A DNA stretch of 64,000 nt from Monodelphis domestica. Lineage: Eukaryota; Chordata; Mammalia; Didelphimorphia; Didelphidae. Made by a program: the position numbers and the translations under genes. Shown in pieces: positions 1 through 11,128 of this stretch (its first letter is position 1; the number at the start of each line of letters is the position of its first letter). The notes beneath the pieces were generated by a model. The model was not told where the DNA came from, searched no databases, and was given only the letters and a program-made list of their open reading frames with translations. Where the stretch lies: contig NC_077227.1 of NCBI RefSeq assembly GCF_027887165.1, positions 83,846,930-83,910,929 of the forward strand. Reading direction: 5' to 3'.

Positions 1-459
1 GGGAGGGGCAAGAATGGCAGGGGGAGGGGCTGGGTGGTCAGGATGGGGAGGAGCTGGTTGATGTGAAGGGGCTGCTATTTGAGCCAAATCGTTTTGGGCA
101 GGGTGGGGCAGGGAATCTGATAATGATGGGGAATGGAGAGATAAATCACTCCTATTGTGGGATGTTTTTAACTCCCTTTCAATATTTTGCAGGAAGGTTT
201 TTATCTCTCCCCATTTTTCCTCCATAATTTCATCCAGGAAAGTTTTTATCTCTCCCCATTTTTCCTCCCTAACTTCATCCTGTTCCACCAATTGTTGATT
301 AAGAAAAGTATTTTTTTCCATAATTTGTTGTTCAATAAAAGTATTTTGTTCCTTAATTCGTTGATCAATAAAAGCATTTTGTTTCTTAATTCGTTGATCA
401 GTAACAGTATTTTGTTCCTTAGTTTGTTGATCAATAAAAGTGTTTTGTTCCTTAATTTG
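1..459 (-). mobile_element. Endogenous retrovirus fossil, gag part (minus strand)
   Basis: Read on the minus strand this is open, gag-like coding sequence: a charged, glutamine-rich helical stretch followed by a proline-rich stretch running off the window edge. The helical part is built from five 33-bp tandem units (294-458), each giving an 11-residue repeat of the type IDQRIKEQNTF, and two 45-bp units (190-279). It lies immediately downstream, in its own orientation, of the minus-strand LTR at 460-791, so the two are taken as one element. The gag assignment is inference from position and composition. The element is a broken fossil and continues past the left edge. Confidence 0.5.
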
Positions 460-791
460 TTAATTGGCCAAAGGGCCAAGGTGGAAGGAATCAGTCCTTG
501 ACTCACATGACCGATCTGAAGGGAAGCTTTCTACGGGCCTCCTCCCTGTCCAAGCTCCTCACACAAACTGGCATCTAGCTCTCTCCACAGGAAGTCAGTG
601 AATTCCAGAGGCTGTTCCCTACCTCACTTCCTGTGCCTCACAAGTGCCAATGGTGGCTCTAGCTTGGCTTAGGACAGCCCAGGTGGGCAGTTAGTTATTT
701 CTGATTTGTCATTGACTAGCACATGCCCATGTAGTGTGGGTGTGCACAATTTTTGGGTGCTAGACCAAGATGGAGACTTTTAACATTCACA
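460..791 (-). mobile_element. Retroviral LTR, minus strand (partial)
   Basis: The reverse complement begins TGTGAATG at 791 and aligns by eye with the plus-strand LTR at 7929-8471 (shared blocks CTAGCACCC, CCCACACTACATGGGCATGTG, GACAAATCAGAAA, AGGAAGTGA). It is shorter than that copy and passes directly into the gag-like sequence at 459. Its outer end abuts gag sequence of a plus-strand element at 792, which indicates one retrovirus inserted in another. Confidence 0.65.
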
Positions 792-3700
792 ACCTCGAAG
801 AATTGAGGAGAGGAGCAGCCTATGTTTATAAGGGTCTTACAAAAAGACCTGAGGCACACAATAAGTCAGTGGAAGACTTAATGAAAGAAATTGAAAGGTT
901 ATAATGGACAACTGAAAAATAAGGGAAAGACCATAGCCCCTTTACAGGAATCCACAGATAAATCATTAACGTGCCTTTTCTGTGGGAAGAGAGGCCATGC
1001 AATGATGGTCTGTAGGAGCTGCCTATGGGAAAAAAGAAATAATAACAACTTTAGAAATAATAACCATAGGAACTGTAATGCCAATCAAAATAATGACAGT
1101 GCTCCAAATGAAAATGATGATACCCAACACAATGCCCAACAACAGTATATAAAAAATGGAGCTCGTCCACACTATACTCCGGGTGAAAACCCCCAACAGT
1201 GTGGGGGATCCCAAAAAACCACCCAAACATCTTTATGAAGGTGTGAAGGGAGCAGTGAGGGCCTTGGAATCAAAGAGTGAAACGTTTGATTTTCCAGACC
1301 CTGATATTTTAATGACAATAATCCCTATACACTCCACCCCCACATAGTAAGGAACCTCATGTCACTTTAAAGGTGGAAAATTCATACTATGATTGTCTTT
1401 TGGACACTGGGACATCTAGGTCAGTTTTGGTAAGCAAACCAGATACAAACTGTGACTCTATTTGCTCTCTAAATGTAGTAGGTATATCAGGAACACCGTT
1501 AAAGGTCCCAAAACTTTCTCCTTGCATGATATGTGTGGGAACCCTAACTGTTGAACATTCTTTTCTCTTAATGCCTTTTCTTTTAAACAAACTTGCTGGG
1601 GAGGGATTTACTATGCAAATTACAAGCCACAATAATGTGCATCCCAGATGGCTCTATGTCTTTGGAAGTGCCTGAGGAATCTTTAAATTTACTCCCTGTA
1701 CTTCTCTCAGAGAGCCAGGAGGCAAAAGAGCCTCCCACCTTTGAAATACCTACAGATATACTGGAGTCTCTTTGGGTCACATCTTCTGATGTAGGCTTAC
1801 TTAAATCAGGTATTCCTATGCAAATTAAAACTAAATCCAGCCCACCTCCTTCCATTCCTTAGTATCCTCTCTCAAAGGAGGCAATAGAGGGCATTACCCC
1901 AGTAATAAACTCATTAATTGACCAGGGCATCATAATTTCCTGTAAATATGAATACAACATGCCCATCCTACCCGTTAAAAAACCAAAAAGGGGTCCAGAT
2001 GGCAAACACCTCTATAGATTTGTACAGGATTTCAGGGCTTTGAACAATTACATTATAAAGAGACTCTCTGTAGTTTCTAACATCAATACTATTATTTCCT
2101 CTATTCCTAGCATAGCTACATACTTTACAGTAGTGGACTTGTGCTCAGCCTTCTTTTCCATACCCATACATGAGAACTCCAGGCATATCTTTGCTTTCAC
2201 CTGGGAGGGCTCTCAGATATATGGAGCTATTTGCCACAAGGTTTCATAGACAGCCCGAGCTTATTTGAGCAAATTTTGAGCCAAGATACAGATAATATAA
2301 AATTTAAAACAGCAAATTAATCAAATACATCAATGATCTACTCTTGACTTCAACAGATGCAGCAGCATATCAGGAAGATAGTAAACACCTTCTTTTGGAA
2401 TTGCATCAAAAAGGGCATAAGATCTTAAAGGATAAGGTTCAGTGGTGTCTCCCCAAAGTAGAATATTTGGGGTTCATTCTGACAGCTGGTGCCCATTCTG
2501 TTTCTCCCAAGCGAATTGCAAATATTCAAAAATTGAGTGCTCCTACCACCAAGAAACAGTTAAGAGCAATTCTGGGAGCAACAGGGTTTTGCAGACAATG
2601 GATCCCTTGCTATGGGGAAATTACCAAGCCCCTGATAGCACTAACAAGAGATTCAGTCCCTGAACCACTTAAATTAGAGCCAGAATACCTATCAGCTCTA
2701 TCAGATCTAAAACAGGTTCTCCTGTCTGTTCCTGCTCTAGGCATCCCAGATTACAGTAAGCCATTTACTTTGAATGTACATGAGCAAGTAGGGGTAGCTT
2801 CAGGTGTTTTAACTCAGACTTTGGGACCTTCTCAGCACCCAGTTGCTTATTATTCCTCCCAGCTGGATCCAGTAGCTTCAGGAGCACCACCATGTCTTAG
2901 AGGTATGGCTGCTACAGATTTTTTTTAAACCCTTACCTTCCATCTTGGAATCAATACTGTGTATTGGCTGCAAGGCAGAAGAGTGGTAAGGGCTAGGCAA
3001 TGGGGGTCAAGTGATTTGCCCAGGGTCACACAGCTGGGAAGTGTCTGAGGCCAGATTTGAACCTAGGACCTCCCATCTCTAGGCTTGGCCCTCAAGCCAC
3101 TGAGCTACCCAGCTGCCCCCTACAGCTTTACTAGTGACAAAAACTGTTGATCTAGTATTAGGATGCCCATTAACAATTATGTGCCCACATGAGGTAGAAG
3201 CATTGTTGCTAAGACATAGAACACAGGCATTTTCTGATCAGTGAATTACAAAGTATGAAATAACCTTGTTAAACAATGAAAATATTATTCCAAAATGCTG
3301 TACAATTCTTAACCCTGCCACCTTGCTTCCAGATTTACCAACTTCAGGAGAACCATTACACAGTTGTGAAACCACTAGTGTCCATGGCAGAAAAGCCTCG
3401 AGATAATCTCTTGGACACTCCCTTAAACACCTCAGATCTGGTCTTATTTACTGATGATTCTTCTTTTATGAAGGATGGCATATGCTATACTGGAGCTGCT
3501 GTAGTCACAGAATTTGCCACTGAGTGGTCAGCTTCACTGCCCTCTAATATTAGCGCTCAAGGGGCAGAACTAATAGCTTTGAAACATGCCTGTATAATTG
3601 CCAAGGGTAAAAAGACAACAATTTATACAGATTCTAGATATGCTTTTGTCATTTGTCACTTAGTCGGGATGCTATGGCTCCAAAGAGCATTTTTAACGTC

Positions 3701-5250
3701 AGCTGGAAAATCCATAGCTAATGCAGAAATTATTAATGAAGTTCTTCATTATTAATGAAGTACTTTATGCTCTCCAGCTGTCTGAAGCCCTGGCTGTAGT
3801 CCATTGCTCTGCCCGTATAGATCCACTGACCCTGTCTCCTGAGGAAATGACCAGGCAGATACTGCTGCAAAGCTAGCAGCCATAGAAGGGCCTGAATTAA
3901 TTTTAACATTAACAACCACTGATGATTTAAATTTATCACCTTCCTATAATGAAAAGGAAGTGGAAAATGGAAACAAAAATTCAAAGCAAAACAGATTGGG
4001 TGTCATCTGAAGGAAAACCCCTGCTCCCTAGAAGTTTCTATCACCAAATTTGCCAAACTGTTCATAAAAATGGTCACTTTGGTACCCAGGGCATCATGGA
4101 CTCTCTTTAGAGAGTATGGATAGTCCCTAATATAACTACCATAGCCTCTAAAGTGTGTTCAGCTTACTCTACCTGCCAAGCATATAATCAACACACCCAT
4201 CATGGCAAAGCCTTTGGTGGACATCCTCTGGCTTACACACCTTTTGAGCACCTGCAGATAGATTTTATAACAATGCCAATGGCTGGACAATATAAATTTT
4301 GTCTAGTCATATTAGACCAACTGATCAGATGGCCAGAAGCATTTCCTACAACCTGAGCCACAGAGGTTTTTGTTGCTAAGGTGCTTTTAAAAGAGATTAT
4401 TCCTCACTTTGGCCTGCGAGCACGTATTGATTCAGATAGAAGAATTCATTTTACTGATTCTGTCCTAAATCAGAGATAGTCTTGCTTGGGAATAACTCCC
4501 AAATTCCATGTTCCATATCATCCCCAGAGCTCAGGCCAAGTGGAAAGAATGAACAAAGAACTTAAAAGTATGATTGGCAAATTATGCACTGAGACACATT
4601 TAAAATGGCCTGAAATTCTCCCTCTGACACTATTTTATCTTAGAAGCAGGTCCAGGGGAGACCTACACATCTCACCATTTGAGATGCTTTTTGGACATCC
4701 ACCTATATAGGCTAAGCCTTTCTTCCTGGCATATACATCACTATAGGGGGAGATACTACTATTGCTTCCTATATGCAGGAATTACAGCGCAAACTGCATG
4801 AACTCCACGAATCCAGAGCTGCAGTACAAGCTGGACCACTAGACTTTTTACTTCATGACCTGAACCCAGGAGACAAGGTGTATATAAAGAACCTCCAGCT
4901 TACTGGAGCAGCAACTCAACCTTCCTGGGAAGAGCCATTCCAAATGTTGTTAACTATTCCAACATCTATAAAAATTGGAGAGAAGGACTCTTGGACTCAT
5001 TGCTCACATGTAAAGAGAGCATCTTCTACTGAAACTGATTGACTGTATCCTATCACATGCATTGGAGATAATAATCCATTGACAAGTGGATGATTTTTTC
5101 CCCTAACACATTGAATTCCTGAATATTTTTTCTTTTCTCTTTTTCCTTATTTTTATTATTGCTTTTCTTTTCTTTTTATTAAAATATTTTCTTTTTCCCT
5201 TTTCTCATTTCTTATTTAAGGTACATATAATCAATATTAATTTTTATTCT
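792..5250 (+). mobile_element. Gammaretrovirus-like ERV fossil, gag end and pol
   Basis: Internal part of a class I (gammaretrovirus-like) endogenous retrovirus. In order it shows the end of gag with a CCHC zinc knuckle (about 980-1020), an aspartic protease with an LDTG core (about 1380-1640), reverse transcriptase blocks (about 1950-2650), the connection domain (2650-3250, with a SINE inserted), RNase H (about 3430-3760), and integrase with HHCC-like, core and C-terminal blocks (about 4050-5030). No env-like sequence is recognised between the end of pol and the LTR at 5251; that stretch is T-rich. The element is broken in many places and is treated as a fossil. No 5' LTR of its own is visible; the minus-strand element at 1-791 sits there. 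Confidence 0.85.
2921..3119 (-). mobile_element. CORE-SINE (MAR1/WALLSI type) inside ERV pol
   Basis: Antisense copy of the tRNA-derived marsupial SINE, with its A-tail side at 2921 and its tRNA-like head (GGGGCAGCTGGGTAGCTCAG) at 3119. It is flanked by a 9-bp target duplication with one mismatch, CTACAGATT (2912-2920) and CTACAGCTT (3120-3128). It therefore inserted after the retrovirus. Confidence 0.9.
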
Positions 5251-5960
5251 TGTGAATTTTAAAACTATTCCACCCTAATTGGATGATTCTTTAGAAGATT
5301 TGATTTAGCTATTTCCTGATCAATAACAATGGAGATACTTGGATAACAGAATCAGGTCTTGGAAACCACATTCTCCACCCTATTCAGTTTAACAAGATTT
5401 TGAAGGTCTGTATCAAACTCAAGATTTAATTATCTGAGGGGATGGCCTTCAACAGACATCTGCAAAAAAAGGACAGACCTCTGGGCTGTCCTAAGTCAAG
5501 CTAAGTCCTCATTGGTACAGATGAGATGCAGAAAAGTCATGTAAAAACGTTCATATAAGGCACGTCACTTCCTGTCTTTTTCTCTTTCCCTGGAGAGATG
5601 ACTCCAGCTGGCAGCGTGCTAAGCATTCCAACATCTTGGAGTATTGGGTGGTGAGTTTTGCCCTGGAGCTGATTTCAGGTTCGGGCATCTTGCTGAGCCC
5701 CATTGGAGGTCAGGCTGATTCCTTCCTCCTTCATACTCCAAACCCTTACTCCCTTATCTCCTGATTTCCTGCCCGATACTAATCAGGCGGGGGGTGGGGG
5801 GGAGAGGGAGAGAAAAAACCTACTCCTTCTTCTTCCTTCTTCTTAATCTTCTCCACTATCAATTAAATCACCATAAAATTTGGCAGCTGAATTGGGTATT
5901 TTATTATTTGGGATTTTCCTTGGCAACAACTTAAATTTAGATTTTTTTCAGTCTCAACCA
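5251..5960 (+). mobile_element. Retroviral LTR (family A, copy 1)
   Basis: A 710-bp block starting TGTGAATTTTAAAAC and ending CAGTCTCAACCA, so TG...CA. It aligns with 10432 to about 11093 over most of its length. Its downstream half, with a polyadenylation-like ATTAAATCACCATAAAA stretch, also aligns with 7929-8471. By position it could be the 3' LTR of the pol element to its left, although the preceding 30 bases are not purine-rich. Confidence 0.75.
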
Positions 5961-6096
5961 TAATTCTCAATAATATAATACATTCTCCAATACATTCTAC
6001 ATACATTCTACAATAATATAAGTTTAATTATATATACTTGCTATAATAATATATATAATATAATAAAATAATAATAATAACAAACAGCTTTAGACT

Positions 6097-6800
6097 ATGG
6101 GAACTGTGAATATTGAAATTTCTCAGACTTGTGAATGTTAAAAAATTCCCCATTGGGGAATTCTCCATTGGGACAATTCCCTATTAGGGACCATTCCCCA
6201 TCTAAAATGTGAGAACTCTACTTAGATCAGAAATGTGAAGACCTCTACTCCACCCATACTTAAGACTGCTTTAGGGGAGAAAACTCCTTGCTGAACAATG
6301 AAAAATACTTACACCCATACTTAAGCCATGCCTATTTTTAGAATTAATTACAAAGGGGTGCTAAGTACCTATAAAGGTCAGGCAACTTGTGAACTTAAAA
6401 GGAACAAAGAGGAAAAAACTTACACAGAGATTTTAACCTACTCAGGTATGGATTACTAAAAGGATTAATCTACTCAGGTGTGAATTCAGAAAGGGCTGTC
6501 CTTTGGAAAACGTCTACTGTGATTGGTAGATTGAAGAACTTAGGGGAGGTAACATAGGAGAAAACCCACTATATAAGAAAAAGGACAGACTGTTGAGAAA
6601 ATCTCTTGAGATATACAGGCTCTTGAGAGATAATCTCTAAGGTCTTTCAAGGGAGGCTGACTCTGGCTGGAACTCCCTCTGGGGAGACTCTGTCCCCCTG
6701 AATCCTCGCTTGAACAGCCACTCTTTTAAATGCCACAGAACCTGCCATTTATTGATAATTGTTGTGGGACTATGATTAATGTTTGTGTCTGATTCTAGGA
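6097..6800 (+). mobile_element. Possible LTR of another family, with TATA-like box
   Basis: LTR-like in layout: a run of short repeated phrases (CCCCATTGGGGAATTC, GGACAATTCCC, GGGACCATTCCCC) upstream, a CCAAT-like TGATTGGTAG near 6520, a TATA-like CTATATAAG near 6570, then CT-rich and serine-tRNA-free downstream sequence. It does not align with family A. Boundaries are approximate and no second copy is present in the window, so the call is tentative. Confidence 0.35.
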
Positions 6801-7339
6801 AACGGGATCAAAAAGGAGCACAGATTTAACCTGAATAGTGTCAAAAAGCACATGTCAAAAAAGAAGAAACCAATCCAGGTAGGATTGATGTACGTCTAAG
6901 CCAATACAAAGAACTTGAACTTAGTGTGGGACTCGAGGTTATGATGCTTGACATACGTTAAGACATAGGCCTTCCTTGTATCCACAGTCTTTGTGAAAAT
7001 ACTTACAAACAAGTACCAAAGTTTGGCTATCATCCTGGCTCCCTCTATCCTTGAGAATGAAGGTAAAATCAGACCAGGGAATGACACTTCCCTATCAAAA
7101 AAATAAAAATCTGGTCCTTTTTTTTTCGCTCCTAGAGTATGGCAACTTCCTGTAGCCATGGCTGCAAATGGATAAGTGAAATATTACTGCATTCTGTCCT
7201 ACAGACTACTGGGATTAGAAATTATTTTAATTGGACCCTAATACAAAGATTTGTTAGAAATTTATTCTTGCTTACTCAAAATTTTGTATACATAGATTTT
7301 TGATATTTTGGATACTGATTTTGAATTCTTTTAAAAACA

Positions 7340-7384
<45 letters not shown>

Positions 7385-7928
7385 AGGTTTTACTTTTTCT
7401 TCCATTATTTTTGTCTTTTGTCTTTTTTTTTTAATTGACTCACACACCCCCATAACTAAACCTTGCATCCTGAGCTGAACTGGATGTTTTTCAACACCTT
7501 CTTCAGGGGTGATTGTGTTTTCATAAAATCCAAGATTTAAATTTTTGTTCAAGAAAGATCTTCAGGGAAGAAGCTTGCTAACTCCTAAAATCCAGAGAAT
7601 GAACTGTTTGCAGAAAGATACCTAAACCCTTACACTATAGGAAGATCCAGAATGAACCTTGGGGTGTGGTTGACAGAACTGAAGTTTGATTGAACATTTA
7701 TTTTGAATGTACACTCTTATGCCAAAGGGGACTGCACCCTAATTGGCTTTTATCAATGCATCCAGCAAAACATTGGTTTTGCTGTCTCTCTCTCTTCTAT
7801 TTCCCCCTTATCTCTATATTGTAGTTTTCCTCTTAGAAAGTAAAATTTTGTATACATCTGCAGTTAGAAATTTTGGGGGTGCAGGATGCTTATATTTAGT
7901 GATCAATTGGGGAGACATCAGGGGGGAT
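6801..7928 (+). mobile_element. Probable retroviral internal remnant upstream of LTR
   Basis: This stretch ends in a purine-rich run (CATCAGGGGGGAT, 7914-7928) directly before an LTR that starts TGTGA at 7929, which is the layout of a polypurine tract and 3' LTR. No protein domain is recognised. A short hydrophobic reading frame near 7743-7940 is too weak to name. A TA dinucleotide run lies at 7341-7384. Confidence 0.4.
7341..7384. repeat. (TA)n microsatellite
   Basis: About 44 bases of alternating T and A with one GTA interruption. Confidence 0.95.
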
Positions 7929-8471
7929 TGTGATTTTTAGATTTTCTCAATCTTGCTTAGCCTAGCACCCAGGAATGTAAACACCCACACTACATGGGCA
8001 TGTGCTAGCAAATGACAAATCAGAAACAACTGACTGTCCCCTGGACTGTCCTAAGCCAAGTTTGAGCCACCATTGGCATATGGGAGATGCAGGAAGTGAT
8101 GTAGAGAACTACCTCTGGAGTTCTCATCACTTCCTATGGAGAGGGCTAGGTGCCAGTTGGATCCTGGAACTTGAGCCTGGAGGAGCTCCCTCAGACAGCT
8201 TCCTTGATTCGATCACATGAGTGAAAAGACTGACTCCCCTTTCAAGGTCGCCCTTGGCCAAGGCCTTGAACTCCTGCCTGGCTCAACCTGAGCCGGAGCA
8301 GTTTGAGTTAACTCTTTCTCTCTCTCTATTTCTTAATTTCTTCCTCCTATTGTAATTAAATCACCATAAAATTCCATTCTTACTTGAGTGTTTCATTTAG
8401 GATTTAAGAAATTAAATCCTTGGCAACCAATAATTATTACATTCAGTCTCAACCTAAATTTAACCTTTACA
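7929..8471 (+). mobile_element. Retroviral LTR (family A-related, different U3)
   Basis: A 543-bp TG...CA block. The first 100 or so bases (TGTGATTTTTAGATTTTCTC onwards) match the minus-strand LTR at 460-791 but not the U3 of the LTRs at 5251 and 10432. From about 8035 on (CCTGGACTGTCCTAAGCCAAG...) it is homologous to both of those. A TTAAATCACCATAAAATT stretch near 8355 is shared with copy 1. Confidence 0.75.
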
Positions 8472-8600
8472 TTAGCCACGGGTATGTGGTTTTTATTTGT
8501 ATCTTCTTTATTCCTTGATTTTCTAATGAGTCTTAATAAACCTCAAAAACATAATATTTTTAATTTTATTATATGTTATTAATATAATTTAAATTTTACA
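8472..8600 (+). mobile_element. Partial LTR (family B), 3' part
   Basis: Matches the 3' half of the LTRs at 9342-9651 and 51879-52202: an AGCCA(T/C)GGG block, a TATCTTCTTTATTCCTTGATTT block and an AATAAACCTC polyadenylation signal, ending AATTTTACA. It begins exactly where the LTR at 7929-8471 ends, so its 5' half has been replaced or lost. Confidence 0.65.
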
Positions 8601-9341
8601 GAACTGATAATGAAAATAGTCAAATTGTTGGAGAAGAAAATGAAGAAGAATTCATGGAAAGCTGAGATTCATCAGTCAATTAGAGTCTATAGTCAAAAAG
8701 ATCAGTAAGAAGAGGACCACTCCAGTGAAAGAGGACATTCTGATAGAAGAGGACATTGCAGATGAAGAGGAGGATTCAGAAAATTGATGGACATTGTAAA
8801 ATACTGAAAGAGTTATAAATATTAAGAAGATAAAGACTTTGAAGAGAATTTTCAATGAAAAGGATCAAGTGATTGATGGACTAATGGTTTTAAGGAATTT
8901 GGATAATGTAATATAACATAACATAATACATATTCATAAGCATTCACCAAGACATTTTACTACCATGAATTTTTAAAAGGAAGAATTCTTCAAACAAGAT
9001 GAGAAGAGAAGGAATAATCTGAAGTTGTGGTAAATTTATTGCATGTAACAGTAACACAACAATAACACAACAGTAACACTGGACTAACACTAATAAAACA
9101 ACATGTTCACAAAACCATAAGCATGGTTAGGATAAATTGATTCACTAGTTGAATGAGTAAAACAATGTATGGCTAGATACTAACAATGTTATAATTAGTT
9201 TTAAAGTAGTTAATTACTAACAAAAATATTTAGCTACTTAGTTTAGAAGAGTAATAGTATTGTTCGATAAGATTAGTTTTTGGAGATTTATTAAAATAGA
9301 GCTGTAGTTAGATAGATTAGAGTTTAAGGTTGATAACATAA
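8601..9341 (+). mobile_element. Sequence between two family B LTRs, possible short ERV interior
   Basis: Purine-rich, acidic-codon-rich sequence (repeated GAAGAGGA phrases at 8640-8780) between a partial and a complete family B LTR, so probably the remnant interior of a small retroviral element. No zinc knuckle, protease or polymerase block is recognised. It is AT-rich with no long open frame. Confidence 0.35.
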
Positions 9342-9651
9342 TGTATAATTGAAAATCTGTTACCCAAAAAAGAACTACATTTCCTGGGAGTCCACTGACT
9401 TCCTGTTATTACATACTTCCTGTAGACAGAGGATATTAGTGAAAGGGTAGTCCTCTTGGGCCTCTTTCTTGGGCTTGCAGCCAGCATGGTGGTGATGGTA
9501 AGCTAAGTGTAGGGATTTTAAATGAACTAATCAGCCATGGGAACGTGGTCTTTATTTTGTATCCTCTTTATTCCTTGATTTCTAATGATCATTAATAAAC
9601 CTCCTATAATATAATATTTTATTATTTGAGATTTAATTTTAATTTTTATAA
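9342..9651 (+). mobile_element. LTR (family B)
   Basis: Starts TGTATAATTGAAAATC and resembles 51879-52202 along its length: ACTTCCTG-like blocks, AATCAGCCATGGG, TTTATTTTGTATCC, then an AATAAACCTC signal near 9595. The right boundary is approximate. Confidence 0.6.
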
Positions 9652-10431
9652 GGTAAGATACTGAACTACACTACAAAATACATTGCAACATACATAATGC
9701 ATACATTACATGGTACATATGACACATAACATCAAACATCATGCAAAAATGTAAATACATATGTAAATAGTGTATATTATAGTTAGGATTAAAAATCAAT
9801 TGTATTACATTGTGTATATGTATATGTGTAACACATGTGTAAATATGAAGTATATATAACATACATGTATATATTATGTGTATACACATGAAACTTATGT
9901 ACATAGATCATATTTGCTAAGTTCTTAACATAGACTATGGCTATGCTTAATTTCATCTGTTGTTAAATGTATTTTGCATAAGTAAGTTTGATGATTTGGT
10001 TTGATTTTTTTTATAAAACTTACACAATATTATGTTTATTGTATTTTTCAAAAAATTTTGTCTAAGCCTGCTGTTTATGCATTGCAAGAGTAATAGAATT
10101 TTCTGTATTAGTTAAGAATGATATTTTATGATTTTATTGTTTTGCATGAATTTGTGTTTATCTTTTGATTTTGATGTTATTTGTTTGTTTTGTTTTTGCA
10201 TATATTTGATCTGTATTTTGAACTTTATACTTGTTCATTGTATACTTTCCCTTTTTCCTTTCCTTGATTAAAATCCCAAGAATAGGATAGTATTAGATAG
10301 GATAAGATAGGTGAGTATAGGTCATTTATTATTTTGGGTAGAAATTTTAGTTTAAGGGAAATATAAGGTTGTTAGTGCACAAATGTCAAAATAGTGTTTT
10401 CAACATGATTTTGGCTCCATGCAAAGAGGGG
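9652..10431. mobile_element. AT-rich tract, then probable retroviral 3' interior
   Basis: 9660-9910 is a low-complexity run of TACATA/ACATGT-like motifs. From about 9950 the DNA is T-rich on the plus strand. It ends with a purine run (GCAAAGAGGGG, 10421-10431) directly before the LTR at 10432, consistent with a polypurine tract. No coding domain is recognised. Confidence 0.4.
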
Positions 10432-11093
10432 TGTGAATTTCAAAACTACTCAACCCTATTCAGACCATTCTTTAGAAGATGGGATTTAGCTATTTCCTGA
10501 TCAATAACAATAGAGATACTTGGAATAACAGAATCAGGTCTTGGAAACTACAATCTTCACCCTACTCAGGGTAACAAGATTAGGAAGGGCTGCAGCAAAA
10601 CTCAAGATTTAATTATTTGAGAATATGGCCTTCAACAGACATGTGCAAAAAGGACAGACCTCTGGGCAGTCCTAGGTCAAGCTAGAGCCACCATTGGCAC
10701 ATGTGAGAGACAGGAAGTGAGGTAGAGGACAGCTCAGGGTGCTCGGGTCTTCCTGTGTGGAGGGAGAGAGGGGGTTGGAGCCTGGTGTTTGGAGTCAGAG
10801 GAGCCCACAGACTGTTTCTCCATTTTGGTCATGTGAGTGATAGGGACTGATCTCTTTTCTTTGCCTCGGCTATCCAGGGCCTTGGGCCTTTGGCTCAGCC
10901 TAAGCAGAGTGGGTATTTAAGTCCTATTTCCTTCTATCCCTTTTCCCTCTTTCTCTCTCTCCAATACTTTTCTTCCTCCTGTTTGTAATTAAAAAACCAT
11001 AAAAAGGTTGGCAGCTGACTTGAGTTTTCATTTAGGAATTATATAGCTGAATTCCTTGAATTCAACCTTAAATTAATATATATATCAGTCTTT
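10432..11093 (+). mobile_element. Retroviral LTR (family A, copy 3)
   Basis: Starts TGTGAATTTCAAAACTACTC and follows copy 1 (5251) through the U3 (TTTAGCTATTTCCTGATCAA), the CCATTGGCACATGTGAGA region and the CT-rich stretch before the ATTAAAAAACCATAAAA signal. The 3' boundary is placed by comparison and is uncertain by about 10 bases. Confidence 0.75.
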
Positions 11094-11128
11094 TAAAGTG
11101 ATTTCCACATGGGGTGGGGGGGTATTAT

